Shown: positions 26,179 to 44,167 of the stretch, piece after piece
Layout: each line of letters starts with the position of its first letter
How positions within the stretch are numbered: the first letter of the stretch is position 1
Source: Onchocerca volvulus
Taxonomy: Eukaryota; Nematoda; Chromadorea; Rhabditida; Onchocercidae
Direction of reading: 5' to 3'
Assembly (NCBI GenBank): GCA_000499405.2
Contig: HG738139.1
Span: 7,712,616 to 7,776,615 of the forward strand
Length of the DNA stretch: 64,000 nucleotides
Notes under the pieces: model-generated
Database searches by the model: none
What the model was told of the DNA's origin: nothing
The model's input: only the letters and a program-made list of their open reading frames with translations
Position numbers and translations under genes: made by a program

Positions 26179-29100
26179 TTTTAATTTTGCTTTCGACTTT
26201 ATAAGAATCATCTGAACTTTTTCTGGTACTTTGATGTTTATCGTATTTCGTAACCGCATTATTTGATTAGTATGAATCTTTTTACTATGACTTATTACGA
26301 CTACATCATAGTGGTCCTGATAACTCTATGGATTGTTTATTTTCTTGAAAATAACGATTAGTAATCTTGCAGTTCTAATTCTTTAGAATCAGTTCTAAGG
26401 AGTAGTATTCTGTTGTAATTGTTTAATATACTTTAATCGGTAATGATAAGTTCTGAAAGTAATTCGTTGTCCATCGACGAGATTTAAATTCAAAAAGTGG
26501 ATTAGTGGAATTATTGGGCTTATTTGTGGGCGTTATTTCATTGAAAAATACGATTTCAAGCTTCATTATTTCTGAATGAAATGTCACCAAACTTGGTATC
26601 TTTGAAAAAAAATTATTACTGTGAATAGCAACGAAATTGGTTTTGTTCTGTCTGCGGCGTTACGGAATTTTGGAATAAATTCCCAATTTAGTATGATATC
26701 TATTGATGAGTTGCTCGTATATTAATTTCTTAATATATTTTAGTCATATAATCACGTCATTTAATAATGATGTTTATCGGAATGAATGGGCTGTAAAATC
26801 TGTCCCATACTTAGCGTATGAGAAAATAGAAATTATGGAGTTAAGAGACATGCTTATTAATTGAAATATATTAAAATTAAAATATCCCAGATAATTGATA
26901 TGCAAAGGCATTGAGCTTATCAACTAATAATTTTTCTCGAAAATTCGCGATGCTCTCGAAACAATCCATTATATGGAAGAAGTCATTTCTAATATATAGC
27001 TCGTGAATGAACTAAATTTGATATTTGTATAGGAAATAAACTTAAAATCGTGATATCACGATGAGAAAGTTACAACATCAAAGTCTTACATATAATATAT
27101 GACTGCTTTTGGGAGTGTTGTAGTGTTGTAAGCTCAGAATGGCAAATCAAATTTTTCATATATAATGAAAGTCGTCGGTTACTTCATGGGATAAAAAAAA
27201 AGATTAATTTCCATATTCAAATGAAGATTTTCTGAATTCCATATTTAATTCAGTTCTCATGCCATCAGTTATTGATTTTTACTGATCGTATAATTGTTGC
27301 AGGAAAAAGCGGTAATGAAATAATGGTTTTTGTTCTGAAATATTTGGCCGCAAGTAAGGATAATTGGAAAACCGGCAGGTATTATTCAGATACGATTTCG
27401 AAAGTTTTTACCTTCATCAGGATAGAATGATGATAATGAAATTGTAATTAGTTAAACGGATGAAGAGATACGGTTGGAGCCACCTGACTGGGCTGTAATT
27501 AGGTGAGTCGATGAAGAGGGCCAATTAAGGAGTTTGTTTACAAATCGGGATGGGAAAAACAAAAGGTAGAAAGTTTGTAATGTTTGCAGTAATAGCATCT
27601 AGTTGGAACATTGTGAATAGTTCTCTTCTAATGAAACAATAGGAAGACAGCTGGCTTGCAACAACCCTTCCCTTCATGGGGGTGGGTTGGGTTGGTGAGT
27701 GTGCTGTAGTAGTGGTGATGGGATGGCCTATGGAGGGTGCGTGTCCTGTGGTGACACCTCGTGCAAGGCACCGACACTGCATTGTTCAAGGAGCAATCTA
27801 ACACTGATTTTTCGTCTCTCTCTGTTCCTTCAAGGCACTGTTGTTGCTGTAGCTGCACACTTTCTTAAACCAACATAGCTGCTGCAGTAAGGTTGGCCGA
27901 CGACGGATCGAACCGATCAGCAGCACAAACGTCTCCCCTTGAAATTGAGTGCATATCCTTTCCTCCCCTAATCATTCCCATCTCTTCCTAATCATTTCCA
28001 TCTCTTCTATCCAGCCCTTTTCGTGCGGTAACTGGAAACGAATGGTACCTCCTGGTACCAATTCATCAAAATGTGATTGGTATGTATCTGTCTTTCTATC
28101 ATTATGTATATGCCTGTAAACTTCGTCGTGGTGATGTTGAAATATGGGTGTTTGTTGTTGGATGCATGCATACGCAAACTTCTTAATGCAATGGCCAATA
28201 TTTTTGCAGAAGATTATAGGAAATAGAAACTTTCTCCATTTTTATTCTTTTTTGCAATATTTTCAGCTGAGTGATCTGTTAATGAATTGGGATAGCGAGA
28301 TGGAAGTAGGTTAAGCACGACAAATGCCTTACATTCTTTATCAGTTGAATTTTGTTCTTTGTCATTCATTTTTTAATCATTCCATTTTCAGTACTGATAT
28401 ATGATTTCGTATCGAAATGCATTATTTCTCTGGATTAGGTTTATCTTGCAAATTATGATTGTGTTTACGGGTTGTTTTTTCCTATTATTTATTATCCATC
28501 ACATATGCATTACACCAAAACAGCATATTATGGACTGTTCTGTCATTAGTAAATATTTATTGATGACCGATTTAGCGCATTTCTCTCTTCGTTTTCTTCC
28601 CGCATTGTTGTTCTAGATCATTCTCCAGTAAACATGATTGCTGGATCTTTCCATAAACATATATCATTGTTCATATGTTTTTCTTCTGTAATAAGAAAAT
28701 GCCTTCTTTTTGGATCAGATGCATCCAATTTTACTTCATTTACAGTTCATCAACATGGAATAATTGCTATAAATCTTGAGAGAATTATGAGGGACAAATT
28801 TACGAAACAGAATACAATTTTTGTGATAAGTGAAATGTATGGGGTTTTTTCTGTGATTCATCATTATAGACAATCATAATCCCCTAACTGAAGATTCGTT
28901 ATACTGAAAGCAGGACTTGATGATTTTTATGTTTTGGAGAATTTGTTCCCTTGGATTGTATTGCTATGATCTCGTAATATTAAAACTGATCCCTTTTTCG
29001 GAATATTTGTGCTAATGAAAAACCAGAAATGTAGTGGCCTTCTTATTCAGGAGAAGACATCAGGAAGGAAAGACTTTCTGATAAAAATTATTTTTATGAT

Positions 29101-32100
29101 CTCTTATTCATGTGAGTACGTTTTGTATGCATAATTCATTTATCCCTATCAAACGGAGATGAATAAAGGTCAGCAAAGTGTCAACTGACATTCAAATTCA
29201 CAGCGAATATGTTGTAACTTCTCTCTTGCTGGTATAAGGCATTCAGCAGATAAATGATGATGATGAAGTTGAAAACTTAAGTGCACTCAAAGCTTCGAAT
29301 GATCTTTGTCCTATCTTTAGTTTTCTTCGATATTTTGAAAGGAAATGTATTAGATGCTGATACAGCCTTGAAATTGCATGAGAATGCAGAGTACTTTGTT
29401 GAAGGTCACGGTTCGTGGCGCAATATGCATCCTGCTACCTTTTCTTCAACTATCATCATCCGAACAAACGGAACAGTAGAGCGGAGTGTTGTTGTCCAGT
29501 GGTGACCTTTGTCAACAGCAGTATATGTGTCCACACTGGCAGTATTTCTTTATTTACTTCTTTCTCTTCAAGAATTTTGGAGGTGATGTGATTCCACGAC
29601 AATGTTAAATTCACTATCACTGAAGAGAAATTTATGGCATATTTCAATATTTCGTGATTCCAAGCTATTTTACCCATTTAGGTAAAGCATTTGCAATGAC
29701 AATATCACAATAAACAGAGAAGCCTCTTAGTGGCACAATCCATTCATCATTGAAAAGTTATATGATATTTGAATCAGAAAACCTAGTTATTAAAATGGAT
29801 TTTTTTTTAATTAAAATGGATTTTTTTTCCTTCTCCTCCTCTTGCCAATTCGAAATACCGCTTAGATTATTGTCATTCCAGCTTTTTATGCTTCCAAGAT
29901 TATGAAATTTATTTACATCGATGATCTCATACAAAAATTCTCAGCTAAATTTATCCCACATTATCGACATGTTGAATGGGAAACATTAGACTGTTCTGAG
30001 AACAGAACTTTTCGGTTTCTTCCTCTACTATTTCAGTTTTTTCTCAACTACTCTCTATTTCATATCCTCTGCTCAACTTTTCTCTCTTCCTCATTGAAAG
30101 TAAAATACATTTACCTCTCCGTTCCTATTACTACCTTCAGATTATTTATGATTGTTTTTCTTTTGCCATTAAAATTATTCGAAAATATGTTCTAGTTTGA
30201 AATAGTCACTGTCCACTGCTCATCAATCTCATCAGTACAAGGGATTTTGTGATACTTTATATAGCTATCATATATTTCGAATACAAAATTCGTCAAATTA
30301 TTGCTTGACTGTGGCTCTCTGCTAATAAATTATTCAATGTCATTAGCAGAAATGTCATAGTTGGTGTCCTTGAACTTCGATGTCCGGTTATTTATTTTCT
30401 TAAATACAACTGTCATATTTAAGACTGACCAGTTCCTTTTGTGGATAATGCTGATACTCATCAATTAAACTTCCTGTTAATAGTAGATAGAATGACATCT
30501 TTTTCCGGTTTTGGAAATAGTTGTTCATATGTCATCTATTTACATTAACATTTCCATAGTAAAGGCCAGAATAAGGCTTTCCAACTGTTGATGAATACTG
30601 TTTGATTCTGCGAAACCTTTAACATTTCTTTGCTTCTTTCTTCAACAAAAAAAACATGTCTGTGGTATGTACTCAAAGTGCAGCATTATTAATGAGATCG
30701 TTTTTTTTTTTTTTTTTTTCGCTGCAAAGTGTGCTTTTATTGATCAAAGTTCGAAGTGTGCAGGGGAAGTGAAGGTCACGGTGCCCTTTCTGCCCCTCAA
30801 CTTGAGTATATTCAGCCTTTCTCGACTGTTGCTTGCAACCTCATTTTATATTTTGGGCTAGAACTATCGAATACATTATTTAACTTCATTTTCTCTGCTT
30901 TTGTTTAATCCTCTATACATGTCCTAGTTAATTTGCAACTTGATGAGTTGAAAATAAAGTTTGATGCCATCCTCAGACTTCGATCATGATGGATACTGGA
31001 AAAAACTTGCTCTAATTTTCTTCATAAAGATTATATTATTAGCATAAAAAAAGAAGTGAATAGCTATACTAAAACTTTGAAAAAGGATAAGTTTATAAAT
31101 TTTTCTGCTTATTTCTGAAAGATTTTATACTGAAATATACAACTGCTAAGTTGGATCTTGTAGTTCTCATAGTTCTTCTTGAGAATCTAAGAAGATAAGT
31201 TGGATCTCCTAGCTCTTCTTGAGATATCCCAGATTTCCGTTACTATGCAGTAAGTAGGCTGCTTTATATATCTAATTAATGTTGCATTCTTTCTGTTCTG
31301 GAGTAGACTTATCAATGAATAATCCTCATTTAACACATTCCATTTTTATTCTCACTTTGTGGAAATGTTCAAATTATCAGAAGATAAGGGAAAAGGAGCC
31401 TTTTTTCTAAAGTTCCTGGAAACCCTCAAATGACTGGCTTTGTAAGTGGGACAGTAGAGATTTTTAATGATTTTTTTTGTATATCTATGAATAGTCCTTG
31501 ATATGATAATGCATTATCTGATAATTTCAACCATGATCCATTGATCAATGAAAGTATTTAAGTCATTCCCTATATTTGACTCACAATTAAATGAAAGTAT
31601 GAATTAATGAATCTAGTAAAATTAAAATTAAAAAGTAAGCCCATATTTTATTTATTAATAGTAATTTATGTTCTCTGGCTTTCACTAAAAACAAGTTGAT
31701 ATGACTAATCAAGCTTTTTTTGAACCTGATTTTCTACGTTCTTTTTAGAATAGATTCCATGATTCACTAATTTTTTTGCTCCCTGCCATTTTATCATCTT
31801 TTCCATAAATATATGATATACTTATCATACTAGATAAAGTTTCGATCGAACGTGGTGGAACGCTTGTGGAAATAGTTGCCATTTTAATTTTCTGATGCTA
31901 TAAATGATAACTTTGGATTATCACTGTTTTTATGTTTTTAAAATGATTCTGCTTATATTTCTAAGGTTTTTTTTTTATTTCAAAAGGTATAATTAGAAGA
32001 ATGATAGCACATTTGTCATTAACAAGTAAGAAGATAGTAAGTGAAACTTAGGAATATTGTAACACTACTTACAAATTGTTATTCCGGAAGCTACATCTGT

Positions 32101-32761
32101 TTGCATTTTCGTGATGCGTAATAGCAGCGACGGTATCGGTTGAGAGTCCTTGGAGGGTGCTTTTTTTCAGAAGATATTTTCAACCACTGACTGGAAGAAA
32201 AGGTTTCCGTGTCCCCGTTGATGATCATAGTACAAGTTATAATAATAATAATAATAATAAAAGGCGGCAATAAGGAGTCATTTCGCCTTGGAGAGATAGA
32301 CGACGCATGCAGGAGGAAGAAAAGATAAACGACCGTAATGACCGATGTTGTTGTGCCAGCCGGGGATCGACATGGGTCTCCGTACTACCCTGTACCATAC
32401 CATTACATACCATACCTCATCCATCCTACAATAACACCGGCTCTAGCAGCAATCAACAAAATAGGAAGTTGTTGTTAGCGTCTCATCATCATGTATCATG
32501 TGTGTGAAGAAACACGAGCAATCCGAGAATCCACCTTCTTTTCCTCTCCATCTTTGGTTGTCTTCTGAAGCTCAGCATATCCTGGGGCGATTCATTCATA
32601 TGCCTGGTTAACTTCGTTGGCGTATTTGTCATATGTTGTTGTTCTTGCCGTAATGCTACAAGTTATTTAGAGATCTCGGAAAGTCGAGGAAAAGAAGCTG
32701 AATAAAAAGTGTCATCTAAGATATATCAGTTCAGGAATTATTGGTTGTGCAGACGAGTATC
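26179..32761. other. 6.6 kb intergenic region, no firm gene
   Basis: This interval lies between the uS9m stop and the MEIOC start on the same strand. Two GC-richer blocks, about 27480-28000 and 32100-32700, stand out from the AT-rich background and may be promoter or 5' untranslated sequence. Simple repeats include an (AAT)n run near 32241-32261. A 50-base unit (TAAGTTGGATCT...) occurs twice at 31147 and 31195. A candidate secreted ORF at 29299-29505 is listed separately. Confidence 0.5.
29299..29505 (+). CDS. candidate small secreted protein ORF
   Basis: The frame encodes 68 residues starting MIFVLSLVFFDILKGNVLDA, which has the short hydrophobic core of a signal peptide. The remainder is mixed and polar (for example YFVEGHGSWRNMHPATF) and rather protein-like for this background. 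No family is recognised. A donor-like GTGACC overlaps the stop, so it could be the first exon of a longer gene, but I found no matching second exon. Confidence 0.2.
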   Translation: MIFVLSLVFFDILKGNVLDADTALKLHENAEYFVEGHGSWRNMHPATFSSTIIIRTNGTVERSVVVQW

Positions 32762-36931
<4,170 letters not shown>

Positions 36932-38790
36932 GCCTCAGAGAGGGCTGTCCAATTCTTGCCTGTCAAGTATTATCAGCTGATCCGCAGCAATAGCATTATT
37001 GACCATCGAGTTCAGCTTCCACTTGCGTAGAAAACCCTATACTTAAGCACTGTAGCAATCACTTGTTCTAGTTAATTAGTTTCAGTGCTTCCTTTTCGTT
37101 TGTTTAAATATGTAAATTTAGTGTGATGCATGCATGTACTCGAGCTTAGTATTCGAATGGTAGCTTATTTATAGTCAATTATTCCATCGTTAATTTTAGA
37201 TTAGTGCGAGAATGATTGGCTTAATCAGCACCATTTCCTTATTTCCCTTCCTTGTCAATAGCAGTTATATTATGTTCCACTTTCCATAATGTTTTTTCAG
37301 GGACTTCATCCCTCAGGTATTTATAGTTTGTTTCAAAATTAGTTAATTAATGTGGGATTCATATGTGCAACGATTGCATAATATCAGAATGATTCGTCAT
37401 CATCCAAGGATATTAGCCATGTAGAGTATCACATGCACTATCACTACCAATAAAGCAGTATGGCTTATGTCTATATATTTCTTTATGCTAATTAATAACA
37501 TCATACTTATATGATAGGAGACGCTTTGTGCTCTTTAGACTTTAATCATTTAGACTAATATTTTTCCGTGCGAGCGATAAAACTCAAAAAATAATGGATA
37601 AAAAGTAAAGGACTATTATAGATCATTTTCATCCTCACTTCAAATGAAAGTTTGAAATGAGAAGGAGCTTTAGATCAGAAGCCAAAATGATGCACTTCTT
37701 GCTTATAAATAATGCTTGGAATTTAATAGAAGAGTTGCTCGTTCGCAAGGATATATGAAAATAGATAAGTTAGCTGGTGTAGTACTGTTTATTCATTCTT
37801 TGCAATATATCATATTTATTGTATATCTTTGAAATAATATTTAGAAAATTCGCTTCCTTGGTATCAACCTCATCTGGGATCATGCAGTTCTATCTGTCAT
37901 TATATGTATTCATTGTGTATTTCTTGTTTCACTTTTTCACACTAATCGTGATTTGTTTGATACAGAGATTTATGAACATGATGATGAATCAGCTGTCTTG
38001 TTTCGGGTATTTTTATGCAGCTGCTTTTCTTGACACTTTCTCGAACTATATAGTTTAGGAACTTCAGTTCAATTATTTAAAACTAATGATGTAGCAGATC
38101 CGGGCATTCACACAGCCTCTACAAGCATCAGTGCATACCAGTACAAAAATGTTTCGCAAAATTATGTACATTTTAGGAGATTAGTCTGTAAAAAAGCATC
38201 TGGTAGATCTTGAAAAACAAAACACAGAAGCAGCGAATTATTAAGTAGCTTTACTTTTTTGATATGTCCCGCTAGAAAGGTATTGTAATTCTGGTGCTCA
38301 TTTTTTAAGCTGAACTTATAAGCTGGAATCTAATCGTCATACGAATCTGCAGTTGTTCCCTGTGAATTGCCTTTGTTTTATGATTGTATGTTTACATCAG
38401 CCCAATTGTTAATATTTATTTCGAAAACTATTGAACCGTTTCTCTTAAATTAACATACATCTAATTTCAAATACTTAAAAGCAAACAAGCAAAATTTATT
38501 ATAGTCTTCCCTCCCTCACTGAATGTTGAAGAATAAAAATCTCTGAATCATATATAATATTCATTGTCCATATATGTTTCTGTATAAAAGAATACTTTAT
38601 CAGCTAAATTACTTGCTTTAAATACATAAATCATGACTCTCCTTGAAAGCAAAATCAATTTTGCAACGTGTTCAGTGTCCAAGAACTTAGATTTTTAATA
38701 CTTTCATTAATTTTGAACATGAATAAACAAGATTCAGATCACATAAGAACAGCAATTGCAAACAAACCACTAAGCATCTCGTGAATTAAG
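36932..38790. other. convergent 3' flanks of MEIOC-like and FIP1 genes
   Basis: The MEIOC-like gene ends at 36931 on the plus strand and FIP1 ends at 38791 on the minus strand, so this gap holds two 3' regions. AATAAA at 37449-37454 could end the MEIOC-like transcript. Short frames such as 37819-38058 show no domain and look like chance. Confidence 0.5.
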
Positions 38791-41700
38791 TTATGCCGAT
38801 GGGTCATCTTTGGTTTTCATCTTTTTCTCCTTCTCTCGTTTGTCTGGGCTATCATCATCGCTTCTATGACGTCTGGAATATACGTCTTTATGTAACGTAG
38901 AATAGAAAAATTTTAAAAAGAGAGAAAAATCACCTCAACAGTTTAACTTATTCCGAGAAAAGCTGGATTTGCTCTAATCCGGAGATTATACAAAACTGGG
39001 GTCATAACAGAAGATTAAGCTATAAGAGTATTTCTCCTTCCTTGTCATACAGAATAAAGAACAGTTTTTTCCGAGCACACTGCAAGCAGTGTCACTAAGA
39101 ATTAATATTTGTTAAATTAATGCTTTTTGTAGCACGGAAAAAATTAAAATCCCAATCATGCAACTAATTCTTTCAATCACTCCTGTATTCTCCTTCAATC
39201 CTTAAAAAAATTGAGAAATAAACTACAACCTTTTCTTCCTATCTCTATCTTTGCCTTTATCTTTATCTCGATCATTTCTTTCCGAATCTTCCTTTTTTCT
39301 TTCGCTTCCTTCTTTTTTATCGTCATCTTTTTCCTCTATGAGCTCTTCTTTTGTTCGCATTCCCGATTCATCTTTCTTATTTCTACGCTTCTCTTTGTCT
39401 TTGTTATCGCGCTCTTCTTTCCTCCGGGAACTGCGTGAACCTATATAAAATTTAGTATTATTTTCAAGCATATTTTAAATCAGTGCATGTCAAGGGATCA
39501 GTGAACAATTCATAAATCATGAATTTTATAAAAGGTATATTGATTTACTCCTAAATGTACAACAATAGTCCAACATTAATAATGGATATGCGAGAACACA
39601 AATTTACGCAATATTTCAAATCATTCTTAACAACACAGCAGATATGCAAAACACAGATAAATAAAAAGAATCGAATGATAATATCAGTGTACCAAGTAAT
39701 CTTCTGCAAAACTCTATGCAACTATATGCAAAGACAAAAAGTAAATTTGTGCTTGCATGAAATCACGTATCAATTTTCAGCAAATCACAGACTAAAATCC
39801 TAGTCATAAAGTTGGATTTTTTCGAATTTACTTCAGTAAAAATCAAAAAAAAGGTTGATTTGAGTTATGCAAAACTTACTTTCATAAAGAGAACCACTTC
39901 GTGAACGGTGTCGTCTGGATCGTGATTCCCTGTCACGGTCCTTTTCTCGATACCTTTCTGAGTCTCGATCCCTCTCTCGATCATCGCGATGTCGTCTTGA
40001 AGACCTGCCAACAATTAAATTACCATTTTGTGTCGTTGGTAAAAATTTTTAAAATAATCACGAAGTTCATAAGGGGCAGTTTTTTGCCCAGAAGTTCACA
40101 GAAGACTAGAATCAGTCAAAAGAAAAATAAAGCGATAGACCATACCGTGGAGAATACGACCTGGATCGTCTTCGATACCTTCGTCGACTGCTGCCATAAT
40201 CATCTTCTCCACTAGAAAAGACCAAAAGAGTAGTAATTTTGATAAGCTCTCATCAATTTTTTTTTCCAGAAAAATTTCATAATATTTCGGAAATGAAAAA
40301 AGATACTGATAAAAATAACAGAAATAATAATAAAAAAAAAGAAAATGAAAAAATATGCGGCACGGAACTCCAAAAATATAAAATTTGTTACAAGATAACC
40401 AGGCTATAAAATATGAATTTAATTGGACAGATTTATTCTGAAATTAGCTAAAAATATTAAAAAAAAATATACCTGTCACCTGAATCACGATCTCTCTCAC
40501 GTTCACGACAACGATCACGATCAGATCGGTCTTTATCGTCATCTTTGAGTTCTCGACGCTCCAATCCAGGTGGTGGGAAAGTTGGTCTAGACATTAGTGG
40601 AGGAGGCCTTGAAAGTGGAGTTGTTGGAGCACCTGAATAACGAAATGCACTAAAATAGTGGAATGCATTACATTTAATTCACAACATTTATAAACTTTTA
40701 ATTTGAACTGTATAGAATATAAAATTACCGAATCCTGGTGGTGGGAAATTGAGTGGTGGTTGTGAGAAGTTGGGCGGAGGTACGCTGAAACCAGGCGGAG
40801 GCATATTCGTATTTGGTAATCCAAGTCTTACTGGCGGTGGTGCGCCAATTCCCGGTGGAGGTAGCATCGGATTAAATCTGAATTGATATGTTACAATGTA
40901 ATCGAAATCAATATTTTCAGTAATAGAATTCTGAATTCTGGTGATTTGCGAAGAAAAAAAAGAAAACTCAATTGCACAAAAAAGCAATAAGAAACAAATA
41001 CCCAGGCGGTGGTATAGAAGTATCAACCGTGGGAATATGTCGTGCATTCATATCACTGAAATTTGGTGGTGGTGTAGATGAACCAGGTGGAGCTGGTTCA
41101 TCCACTCCTGGCGGACCATCACTAGCCGGGACCGATAAATTAGAAAGAGCTGAGACTGCCGGTATCGGTACATTACTGAAATTAATTTACGAATAAAATG
41201 AGAGCAAATAATTGGGATAAAGAAACAAACTAAAAGCAAAATAATGAAAAAGTTAAAAATTAACTTTTTATTAGCAGCATTTGTTATATCAATAACCGGT
41301 GGTGGTTTAGAGAAATCTGGTGGAGCTTTCGTAAAATCTGGAGTTCCTGATGTGGCAGCAGTTGTTAAAGCGGGAACCGAATTATCTGGAGCCAGCGGTG
41401 CCACAACTCCATCGCTAGTGCCATCCAGAACACTAACTGTCTGAAAAAAGGAATAAAATAAGAGAGATACCATTTAGGTTTTCTTTACAAAAATATAGAG
41501 GTTATCTGAATAATAAAAAGATATAGCTTTTCAGGAATGATTCGACATTTATTGGGAGACGAATAGAATCTCGAATCAACTAAATAACAATTGAATAAAA
41601 AAACTAGGTAAATGGTACGCTATCCCTGCTTCTCAAAGATGCATCTTTTTTTTTTTTTTTTTGAACGATAACATTTAAAGAAAAACTTACAGAAACTGAC

Positions 41701-43094
41701 AAAGATGTGCCGGAAGTTCCACCAGAACCAACTGTTCTCGGTGCTGTACCAGTCAATACAGTGCGCATTATCGGTTGCTGATTCTAAATATGTGAAATTG
41801 AAGTATATTTTAACAAGTTTCAATTTTATAATTTGATTTGTCCCGAAAAAACTCTTTAAACACACCGCTTCTAATTTGAAACCGCTGAGATCCATTGATG
41901 ATTTCTCTTGTCCTAGAATCGGGATTGTTTGTAACTGCCGGCCACCTAAACGAAAAAAATAATGAAGTCAAAAAACATGAACATCATACTATTGATTCTT
42001 TCACAACATTGTTACAGAACATTTTCTGAAAAATTACTGATTAAATCTTTTAATCATCCAAAAAACATTTGAAAAAATCGGCATCATTGGACTTACTAAG
42101 ATTGGAATTAAGAAAGAAATTTAACTTATTCTTGGCATTTTTTAACTGGTTTGGTGAATAAAAAGATGAGCTATATCAACAAAGTTTAAAGTATATGATC
42201 AAAGTTACCTGTTAAAGTAGTATTCTGTGAAACGGGAGTAACAAGAGTAATACTCGAAAAAAGAGCTTTGTTGATGGAGGCTTGTGTACCATATTCAGAT
42301 CTCAGTTTTCTCTGTCTCTCGCAATATGTATTCCACGTTTCTGTAAATCGCCTTCTAATAAAAGTATTCTATATTAGAATATCATCTGGAAATACCCAAA
42401 GTATAACCTTCACAGAATCCATAATTGAAATAATCCGTAATATCTGCACCAGGTTTTCGCCAAGGTCTTTCCTCCATCTGCGCCAGGTCTAAATCGTATA
42501 TTGGTTCCCCATTGATTGTCGGAGTTCCATCTATATCAAGCTTACCAACGCTATTTCCAGCTGCTTTCTGAATTTACTACTATTTTAGCATAGCATAAAG
42601 CAATATTGAAAAAAAAAAGTGATCATATCATGCTCTTTTTGATCATAATGTCTCATCTTTCCTTCCCATTCTCTTTCAGCTTCTTGAAATGGATAGAGAC
42701 TTACTGCAGCAGAAAATGGAACATTTTGCTTAATTTGTCCAATAGTGACAACCACTTCTTCATCATCACTGTCATCATCATCACCCAATAATACATCCTC
42801 TTCCATATCCTTAATCCCTTCATTTATCCATTACAGACAAAACAAATAATATTCCAGAAAAACTTATTCAGAAAATATAATTAAATATGCTTGAAACGAA
42901 ACATGAGAATACAGGTAAAAAGTCGCAGGAAAAAAAACCTGTGCTGTTGTCGCATCAGGTTTGACGTTTTGCTCACTGTTGCCGTTTATAATTACATTTA
43001 TCTCGCTGCTTCCTATTGGACTATCTTCTTCATCATGTGGAGGCAGGGGCTCCTCATATTGCTCTTCTGACTGGAGAAGCGCTTCCTCAGACAT
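38791..43094 (-). CDS. fipp-1: FIP1-like pre-mRNA 3'-end processing factor
   Basis: Nuclear component of the cleavage and polyadenylation specificity factor that links it to poly(A) polymerase and U-rich RNA. Fourteen exons: 42939-43094, 42705-42809, 42408-42567, 42209-42340, 41866-41945, 41691-41783, 41265-41440, 41002-41175, 40729-40877, 40473-40632, 40146-40211, 39880-40004, 39230-39440, 38791-38872; 622 residues. The order matches the family: an acidic N-terminus (LLGDDDDSDDEEVVVTIG), the FIP1 motif RPWRKPGADITDYFNYGF, a proline-rich middle rich in PPPG, and a long C-terminal tail of RD, RE, RS and KD dipeptides. All junctions are GT-AG and keep frame. The gene lies downstream of VPS36 on the same strand. 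The Ser/Thr-rich stretch between the motif and the proline-rich part is not recognised. Confidence 0.93.
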
Positions 43095-44167
43095 AATGCA
43101 TTCAATTAACTCTCAAAATTTCAGTTAATATGACTCCTTCTGAAACACAAAAAAAAATGATGCTCAATTCTGATTAACTTCCGATACTGAAATAGAATTC
43201 TGTTCACTTTAGGCTCATTCAAAGAGGGATATCGGAAAAAGTGCAGATAACTAACTACTATTTGACCTGAAAAACCTAATGGAGAAATCTATTGCTTGAG
43301 TTACAGTAACTGCTCGTCGCTCTTGTCTAACTACTGATTTGAAAAAATCCATGTAAATGCTGTGCAGTAGGACAAATATACACTACTTCATCATTTTTTG
43401 AACAACAAATCTTTCGCTCTCAGTTGCAATTTTAAGGACTGAATTAAGTTTCCTAATCCAACTATAATCTTTTCGAGCATTATTTATTGCTATTAAAACA
43501 CTCAGAAATTTCAATGAAATTAAATTAAATTAAATGTCATGAGAAATAAAAAAATATATAGAAGAAATAATAGCGAGGAATGGTAAATTCACCTTTCATT
43601 TTTCTGAGCATTTTCAAAAATTATTTGTTTTTATTAAAATCAATAAAAAACATAATGTATCTGTTAGGTATGAAATTAAAACATTCAATAAGTTAAAAAA
43701 ATTCCCTAAATTACAAATATATATAAGAACAAAGTAATGTATTATGTACACATTCCATCAAAACAAACTACTTATTCTACATATAAACAGCATATAGTAT
43801 TTTAAAAAATTATTAGTAAAAATAACAACAAACAATATACTTTAAATGACATAAAAATAAGTAAGGACAAATCAATAAAAAAAGGATAACCAGTATGGGC
43901 CATATGTTGAAAAATTGTACGAAGTTTGAAACAACTACAAGATTAAAAATCGACTTTTAATAGAATTAACTTGTAAAAACATTTCTAAGAACGAGTAAAA
44001 ATCAGAAAGTTATGGAAAATGATTGATGTTTGCATAATGTTGAAATAGCTGAGATCCAAAAATGGCATGAAAGTATTACGAAATACTAATTGGAAGCTTC
44101 TGATTCATCTAAGGAAAAGAAAAGTCAGAACCGGAAATCATATCTTCAATAAAATTATGTAAAGATA
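43095..44167. other. gap between VPS36 stop and FIP1 start
   Basis: Both neighbours run on the minus strand, so this 1.07 kb holds the VPS36 3' region and the FIP1 upstream region. It is very AT-rich with long A/T runs. A weak acceptor (TTTTGAG) lies about 18 bases before the FIP1 start codon. No further gene is seen. Confidence 0.5.

Noticed and set aside
39211..39448. Plus-strand Phe/Ser-rich ORFs opposite FIP1
   Set aside because: They are the complement of the RD/RE/KD-rich FIP1 tail; the skewed composition is a shadow.
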